A stretch of DNA of 64,000 nucleotides from Dactylellina haptotyla. Taxonomy: Eukaryota; Ascomycota; Orbiliomycetes; Orbiliales; Orbiliaceae. The stretch covers positions 3,844,001 through 3,908,000 of the forward strand of contig CM062381.1 of assembly GCA_031310005.1 (NCBI GenBank), written 5' to 3'. The notes below the pieces were generated by a model that worked only from the letters and a program-made list of their open reading frames with translations, did not search any database and had not been told where the DNA came from. Positions 57,301 to 64,000 of this stretch are shown here, in pieces. Each line of letters begins with the position of its first letter. Positions within the stretch are counted from its first letter, which is position 1. The position numbers were made by a program, and so were the translations under genes.

Positions 57301-58399
57301 ACTGGGAGGCCCTATCGTTCTTGAAGCATTGATGAAACTACCTTGAACGGCGGGTACCTGAGACGGACTGTCTATCCACGATCCTTTGGGTGCTGGTAGA
57401 CAGGCGGCTACTTGATTGATTGATAGGCAGTGGTAAGGTATAGGCTAGGATTGCCGTTCGGACACCGTTGATTCCGACGTCCAGTGCCCTGGAACAACCA
57501 TGAAATCGCCTCGCCATGTGCCCAAGCGATCGTCCTCAGAAAGCGAGGTTTTAAAAAGTTGAGGGAAGGTACTAGATTAGCGTGAAACCAGGCCAAGAGG
57601 GAATACCATTGCTGACGCAAGCTCAACGAGTGCCTGTGCCTGGGGCTAACTAGACTTTGGTGGGAAGCCGCTGGTGGTCCGAGGGTTTGGAACGGTGTTT
57701 AGGGTATATTACCTTACCTCTCCGCCCCTCCCTCAGATAGACAATTATTCATTTCCCTACCGTAATTAATAAGATATCGATTGTTGGGCACAGGCGGGAT
57801 GCCTGTGTGATATTCAATATGTTTGCGCCTGTCGTTTTTATGGTGCGACAGGATGTGTTGAGCGCGGGCCTGCAACCGGCAGCTGTTTCGCGCGATTGTC
57901 AGGACCGGCCCCACGTTGAAATTCGCAGGCCGGGCAATCCGTTTCGCACGCCGGAGATGGTAATACTCCAGTGCGCGACTGACCGGGTGGCCATGTCGTC
58001 CCGGCGTCAGCAGGAGAAGGAGAAGGAGTTCTCCAACGTGGATGCGCAGACAGCCCGTGATCGTAGATAGTTAGTAATATCTGTGTAGTCTGCAGGAGAT
58101 AGATATCAATCCGGGGAAGCCCTGCTCGAGAGTCGTTTGCGTGTGTGACGTTACTCGATTTGACAGGTGGAGCTTGGAGAACACCATGTCAACAACCTCA
58201 CCGGCTACTCTCTGCAACGTCGAGTGTTCGTTCTATCCGATATCACATATCCTTCCCAGTGCACGTCTATCACTCCTTTCCGTTCCGAAAACATCCACCA
58301 CTGTATCCTCGAGTTTCGAAGATATTAGGCTTCACCCCAGGGTTTAATCTCCTCCCAGGACCGCAGCTTTCCAGATCCAATTGAAGCTTGCTGCCCAAC

Positions 58400-61300
58400 A
58401 TGTCGTCCTCCATGGCTGCTGTCGTCAAGTCTGTGCTGTCAGGCGACACCCTTGTCTTGCTCCCCAAAGGTGCTCCTCCCGGAGACGCCTCCAAAGAACA
58501 ACTGCTCAGTCTCGCATTTGTCACTGCGCCGAGGTTGAAGCGTGAAGGAGATGAGGTACGGGATCCGAGAAATCGTGTTTCAGCGGGGAAGCAGCCGTTG
58601 AGCTAAAAGCGGAAGCTAACCTTTTCGTGTGCGCGTGCGACTAGCCTTTCGCTTTCAGCAGCAGAGAGTTTCTCCGTAGAAACTTGGTGGGACGCGAGAT
58701 CAAGTATACCGTTCTGTACACTGTCCCGACGACCAGCCGCGAGTACGGTCTTGCCGTCGTGCCCAATGGACCTTCGATTGTTGAGTACGCTGTTGCCGAG
58801 GGTTGGGTCAAGATCCGTGACGACGCAGGTATGTCCCATCTCTTTCCACACACAGATAGATATACACCCGGGCCCAATTGGCGGTTGGTGGCGTTCATGC
58901 AGTGATCCGTGCTGATTTCTTTGTATCATGTTCTACAGGCAAACGAGAGGAACAAAGCCAGCACGGCGAATTGGTCGAGAAGCTCAAGGCGTTAGAATCA
59001 AAGGCTAGACTTGAATACAAAGGCATCTGGAGCCAGTCGGACGACGGCAACATCGATATCAACAACGAAGCTCCATCGGATCCCAACGCCTTCTTGCAGA
59101 AATGGAAGGGCAAGAAGATCGAAGGTACGTGGAGTGACACTTGGAACCCGCAAATTTTTACTCTAAGCTGACATCCTGGTTCCCGTGTAGCTGTCATTGA
59201 ACGTGTCATCGCCGGTGACCGTGTTGCTGCTCGCCTGCTGTTGACCCCCAAGGAACACCAACAGATCGTTGTCCTCGTCGCCGGTATCAAGGCTCCCCAG
59301 TCCAAACGCCCCAATGAACCCGCCGAAGCATTCGGCGAAGAGGCCAAGAGCTTCATCGAATCTAGACTCCTGCAGAGAACCGTCAACGTCGAGCTCGTTG
59401 GATTGTCTCCGCAGAACCAATTCATCGGCCATGTCATCCACCCGAGAGGCTCGATCGCTGAGTTCATCCTGTTGGATGGGTTGGCTCGATGCTTCGACCA
59501 GCACAGCACCATGTTGGGTGCTGGCATGACCGCACTCCGCGAGCAAGAGGCGAAAGCTAAGGCCAAGAGAATCAACCTCTGGAAGGACCTCGTCGTGAAA
59601 GCGAAACCGGCCGGTAGCGGCTTCGATTGTATCGTCTCTAGGATTCAGACAGCGGATACGATCTGGGTTCGAAATAAGGCTGGTGCTGAGAGGAAACTCG
59701 GCTTGTCCAGCGTTAGATCTCCACCCCGTCCCGCGGACCATCGTGATCCAAAGGTTCCTTCGCACTGGCAGGCCGAGGCCAAGGAGTTCCTTCGAAAGAA
59801 GCTTATCGGAAAGCATGTCAGTGTTACCATTGACGGGAAGCGAGCGCCGCCCAAATCAGACGGGAAGACCTCAGTTCCGGAAGGATTTGAAGAGCGTGAG
59901 ATGGCTACTGTCATGTTGAACAATAAGAACGTCGCTCTAGAACTCGTTGAGAATGGTCTGGCTACTGTTGTCCACCATCGCCGGGATGACGAAGATAGAT
60001 CCCCGATCTGGGATACCCTGAAGGCCGCCGAGGGAACCGCGATGGAAGAGCAGAAGGGAATGCACAACCCCAAGGCTCCCGCAACCAAGCCAATCGTTGA
60101 TGCGTCCGAGTCGGAACAAAAGGCGAAGGCCCACCTTTCTTACTTGAGTCGACAGAAGCGAACCCCTGCTGTTGTAGACTTTATCGCGTCCGGATCTCGC
60201 TTCAAGCTGTTGATTCCGAAAGAGAACGTGCGTCTGACATTTGTTTTATCTGGGATCCGGGCGCCTAGAACTGCACGGAATGCATCCGAGAAATCCGAGC
60301 CGTTCGGTCCGGAGGCTCTGGAGTTCACCTCGCGAAGAGCTCACCAACGAGATGTCGAGATCGATGTCGAGGCGATCGATAAGGCAAACGGTTTCATCGG
60401 AACTATGTATGTAAATCGCGAAAACATGGCCAAATTGCTAGTCGAAGAAGGTTTGGCTCAGGTTCATGCTTACTCCGCTGAGCAGAGCGGTCACGGACCG
60501 GAGCTGTTCGCTGCTGAGAAGAGCGCGAAAGAAGCCAGAAAAAATCTTTGGCAAAACTGGACACCTGATCAAGACGAGGAGACGGCTGGAGAACCCTCCG
60601 GCGTCGCTGAAGATGCGAATGTCACTTACACAAAGAAGCAGGACTACAAGGATGTTGTTGTCACCAACGCCGACGAGACTGGCAGGCTGAAAGTCCAGCT
60701 TGTTGGATCAGGTAGGTTATACTCAATATCTGAAGTAAAAAACTGTGGAAATGCGCGCTAACTTGACGATGCAGGCACCGACCAACTTGAGAAACTGATG
60801 GCCGACTTTAGAATCTTTCATTCCAGCAAATCGAACGATACTCCGCTCTCCGCCCCACCAAAGGTCGGAGATATCATCGCAGCCAAGTTCAGCGAAGACG
60901 GTTCTTTCTATCGTGCCAGAGTCCGCCGCGTCGACCGAGATGCTAAGAAGGCCGATGTCCTGTACATTGACTACGGCAACTCGGAGAGTGTCCCGTTCAC
61001 CTCGATGCGTCCGTTGACACAGACTCAATTTTCCACCACAAAACTCAAGCCGCAAGCTGTCGATGCCGTACTCAGCTTCTGTCAGTTCCCGGGAAGCGAC
61101 ATGTACGCCCAGGAGGCGATCGACTACCTTCTCCAAATCACTGGCGATAAGCAGCTAGTGGGAAATGTTGATTTCACTGACAAGGACGGCACGATGTCTT
61201 TGACTTTGTTTAAGGGAGAGTCAAAGTCTGCAGAAGTAAGTGCATTTTTGGATGGCTCGGTTTTAATATTCTATTTTGATGCTTATTGAGACTATAGGAC

Positions 61301-61528
61301 AGCATCAACGCTGCGATGATCCAGGAGGGATTGTGTATGGTTCCTAGGAAGTTGAAGGCTTGGGAGAGAGCGTACAACGATAAACTCGACCAGCTCCGTG
61401 TGAAGGAACAGGAGGCGAAGGACCAGAGACGCGGAATGTGGGAGTATGGAGGTAAGGGCATTTTCCCAATCTGAAAGCGCAGGACAAATTACTGACAACT
61501 TGCTACGATAGATCTCACCGAAGATTAA
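58400..61528 (+). CDS. SND1: Tudor-SN (SND1), staphylococcal nuclease-like and Tudor domains
   Basis: Seven exons: 58400-58555, 58645-58828, 58939-59124, 59191-60711, 60775-61235, 61298-61451 and 61512-61528, with introns of 60-110 nt, all GT-AG and in phase, giving 892 residues. Four tandem OB-fold SNase-like domains occupy about 1-650 (recurrent VxSGDTxxL, (L/I)xxIxAPR and FGxEAxxF(x)xxxL motifs, for example VLSGIRAPRTARNASEKSEP and FGPEALEF). A Tudor domain (about 690-750) reads VGDIIAAKFSEDGSFYRARV, then VLYIDYGNSESV, and is followed by a partial fifth SNase domain (QEGLCMVPRKLKAWERAYND). The final exon encodes only DLTED after a split Asp. Tudor-SN works in RNA metabolism, stress granules and transcriptional coactivation. 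Length equals the family norm of about 880-910. Confidence 0.95.
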
Positions 61529-62160
61529 TTGTAGTCTCTCATCTCGCACAGCTCACGTATTGATATTCGGAGACTGCCCCACTATTGTCACACACTGTTC
61601 CTTCCGACTCAAACTACTACTTTTAAACATTCCCCATATCTCACCCCTGTATAGAAAAATTCATTTACCCTCCATTTCATCCACTCCGGCCGAAACGATT
61701 TGCTTTACGAAAAGAAAAAAGTTAACTAAAAGTTTTTAACATTATTATCGCATTGCATCTGCTTACCCGCATGTAGTATAATACTTGAACGTTAGTTTCG
61801 AAGATGCATCAAGATGGACTGTGAATCATATTCGGGCAAATAAGACCCTCCTTCTCCCCTGTGCCTCTCCCGCGATTGCAATCGGTGACTCTTCCGCCTT
61901 TAATTTGTGGTGTTGGGTTACAAATCCGTTTGAATTGTCGGCGCGAATATTCGCCGACATTCTTTTCGGCTGCCCCGCCAAAGCTGATTTCTAAGAATTT
62001 TTTTTTTCTGAGCCGCAACGCAGCTATAATACTGGCGACAATATAAACCCCCACCATTGAAGCTTCAACAACAACGACGACCCTTCACCCCAGTCGCTAA
62101 CCACCGTTCATTTCATTTTCGCACCCAATTATCTCTAGTATCGCATCATCAGAAGACACA
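61529..62160. promoter_or_regulatory. SND1 3' region and SQT1 promoter
   Basis: No gene. SND1 transcripts end in the left half, which is T/A-rich around 61700-61770. The right half is the SQT1 promoter and leader: a T-run near 61999-62008 and a CA-rich leader (CAACAACAACGACG) directly before the ATG. Confidence 0.45.
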
Positions 62161-63718
62161 ATGGTCTCCCCGCACCCGCACACCCCGGCGGGCTCCCGCG
62201 CGGCCTACGAGAGCGGCTCGAACAACGACTTCGACCCCACAGAGTCCAGCGCCGACCAACCGGACGACGAACCGTCCTTCATGTCGGGCAACGACGCCCT
62301 CGAAGAAATCATCCCAGATGACGACCAGCCCATGGAAGACATGTCGGACGACGAAGGCGGCGAACCGAGTTCCACAGCCTACCGCGGCACCGGCGCCGGC
62401 GAGTCCATCGAAATCGATCTGATCAACGACTCCTCGCTACACTTTGACGCACACACGGACTCAATATACTCCATTGCCATCAACCCGCGCCTGCCGGGCA
62501 TCATTGCCACCGGCGGCGGAGACGATATAGCGTACATCTGGTCGTCCGATGCCGCGGCGGGACATACCTCCACCCACGGACAGGAGCGTAGCGGCCAAGT
62601 ACCGATTTTCAAACTCGAGGGCCACGAAGAATCCGTCACTTCGGTGGCGTTTACCGTTTCCGGCGAGTATTTGGTCACCGGGAGCATGAACGGGCGGATC
62701 ATTGTCACTCGCTGCGTGGACGCGCAGAACCCGAAGGACGGGAAGGCGTGGAAGAAGATCGCAGAGGTGCAGGAGACCGGGGAGATCGGTTGGTTGAGCG
62801 CGCATCCTGCGGCGGATATGTTTGCTCTCGGTGCGGCGGATGGGTCCGTGTGGGTTTATGGCATCGAGGACGGGGAGGTGCAGATTAAACAGGTATTTTA
62901 TAACCATACGGGATCGTGCACCGGTGGGACGTTTGCGAGAGGAGGGGAGCTGCTGGCGACCGTGTCAGAGACTAGTGAGCTTTTTGTGTATAATGTGGAG
63001 AGTGGGGAGGTTGTTGCGAGGTTCGGACCGGAGGATGCGAGGTTTAATGTCGAGGGGGGGTTGTATGCTGTTGCGGCGAATCCGGCGGGGACAGTGATCG
63101 TTGTCGGCGGGGCGACGGGACAGTGTAAGGTTGTTGCGCTGCCGACTGCGGGTACGCAGACTGGTGGACGGAGTTCGGGGGCTAGGAGGGGGGGTAGTGC
63201 GACGGCGGGGACGACGAGCGCGCAGATTCTAGCGACGTTGTCGACGCAGAGCGAGAGTATTGAGACGCTGGCGTTTTCGCCGTCGGTGCCATTGCTCGCG
63301 GCCGGGTCGGTGGACAAGAGTATCGTATTGTACGATACGCAGCGGTGGACGGTGAGGAGGACGATTCAGGGACACGAGGATTCGGTTGTCAAGGTGCAAT
63401 GGGAGGACGGGCAGCGACAGTGGCTGTTGACTAGTTGTTCTATGGATCGGACGGTGAGGAGATGGGATTGCAGGACCGGGGAGGAGAAGAATAAGTGGCA
63501 GGGACATTCGGACGGTGTATTGGGCTTTGTGATTGATGGGAACGGACGGGTTATTACCGCTGGTGACGAGTGAGTATTCTATTCTATCCCTCTCTTTCAT
63601 TTTCTCTTCAGGGTGTTTTATATACGGAATGCTAATATATCTATCTAGTAATGTCGCTTTGGTGTTCGAGGAGAGAGCTAGTGCGCCGGTGGTTGGAAGC
63701 GCGAGCGGGCAGCCATGA
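62161..63718 (+). CDS. SQT1: WD40 ribosome-assembly chaperone SQT1 (AAMP-like)
   Basis: Two exons: 62161-63569 and 63649-63718, with a 79-nt intron (GAGTGAGTAT, branch GCTAAT, acceptor ATCTAG), giving 492 residues. Residues 1-90 are acidic and disordered (EEIIPDDDQPMEDMSDDEGG), then a WD40 propeller fills the rest. Repeat ends are visible at IAYIWSS, SMNGRIIVTR, DGSVWVYGI, SELFVYNV, KSIVLYDTQRW and MDRTVRRWD. The last strand is completed by exon 2 (GDDNVALVFEERA). In yeast Sqt1 binds the N-terminus of nascent uL16 (Rpl10) and escorts it to the 60S subunit; the animal homologue is AAMP. A Gly/Thr-rich loop (about 330-365) sits between repeats. Codon use shifts along exon 1 from C-ending to G-rich codons. 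Confidence 0.92.
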
Positions 63719-64000
63719 TCATTTGATAAATAGGATTTATATCTGGTTTGTGATTTAGCATTTTGATCGGGGCGTTCGAGCTGTTCTGGTATAGACGAGG
63801 CGGACTTGGAATAAAAGTTTCTCACGATATCATATTCTCGCTGAATGATTGCATAAATATCCTATAAATTTATACGTAGACATTGGGTGATAATATTGTT
63901 TTAAATCAAGGTTCGGCCCGCCGTATTTAACTAGTAACTTGAGTGCTATCCATTCATTGAGAAATATAAAAACAGAATACTACTTTTGAAGTCGACGATG
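63719..64000. other. 3' flank of SQT1 to window end
   Basis: AT-rich sequence with AATAAAAG at about 63812 as a possible polyadenylation signal. No gene start is visible before the window ends. Confidence 0.45.

Larger units (their letters stand above)
44426..58399. other. 14-kb stretch with no confident gene
   Basis: All frames longer than about 100 codons here look like chance frames; no domain, intron-joined model or transposon signature was recognised. The only weak candidates are two minus-strand segments near 44769-45587 and a Cys-rich minus frame at 51106-51315, listed separately. Pyrimidine-rich and T-rich tracts are scattered through it. No LTR, terminal inverted repeat, tRNA or rRNA could be identified by eye. 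It could hold non-coding transcripts, unrecognised small genes or strongly decayed elements. Confidence 0.4.

Noticed and set aside
62461-63825. Antisense frames over SQT1
   Set aside because: The SQT1 frame gives an uninterrupted WD40 propeller with a matching second exon; antisense frames are by-products of G-rich third positions.
1-64000. CRISPR arrays, bacterial operons, rRNA operons
   Set aside because: The spliced genes and protein families show nuclear fungal DNA; no regularly spaced direct repeats with unique spacers were seen.

Overview
The window is nuclear DNA of a filamentous ascomycete (Pezizomycotina). Genes carry short GT-AG introns (about 50-150 nt, with CTAAC/CTAAT-type branch sites where visible). 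The recognisable proteins include fungus-specific families: a DUF8035-type protein, an Ecm33/Sps2-type GPI protein, a Bim1/X325-type copper protein, an AreA-GATA-like (PF08550-type) protein and CFEM-like surface proteins. The class cannot be fixed from the sequence. Spacing is loose, with intergenic stretches of 1-14 kb and no intact transposon.

Region 1 (1-13.3 kb) looks accessory. Five of its six confident genes encode secreted or surface proteins: a Thr-rich protein with a PAN/apple-like tail, a Bim1/X325-like copper protein with a GPI tail, a Cys-rich single-pass membrane protein, a repeat protein that looks like a Kex2-processed multi-peptide precursor, and a small Cys-rich secreted protein. 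The sixth is a very long metallothionein-like protein lying 1.5 kb upstream of the copper protein. Degenerate material is interspersed: a minus-strand gene-like fragment near 6.3-6.9 kb and a possible Copia gag relic near 10.3-10.8 kb.

Region 2 (14.5-44.4 kb) is mostly conserved cell machinery: a six-exon AlkB-like 2OG-Fe(II) oxygenase with zinc-binding Cys clusters, a His-rich DUF8035 protein, the oligosaccharyltransferase subunit WBP1/OST48, DNA polymerase eta (RAD30), ER membrane complex subunit EMC1, a PF08550-type regulator with a long leader region, and an Ecm33-like wall protein. Several of these needed exon joining; the splice sites are given in each entry. A small three-exon gene of unknown function lies at 27.6-28.0 kb.

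Region 3 (44.4-58.4 kb) is a 14 kb stretch in which no gene can be supported with confidence. Region 4 (58.4-63.7 kb) holds the seven-exon Tudor-SN gene (SND1) and the ribosome-assembly WD40 protein SQT1 in tandem.

The most interesting items are the Kex2-type precursor at 9412-10149 (six peptides of exactly 17 residues, each framed by RR and KK) and the neighbouring metallothionein plus Bim1-like pair, which suggests a small copper-handling locus.
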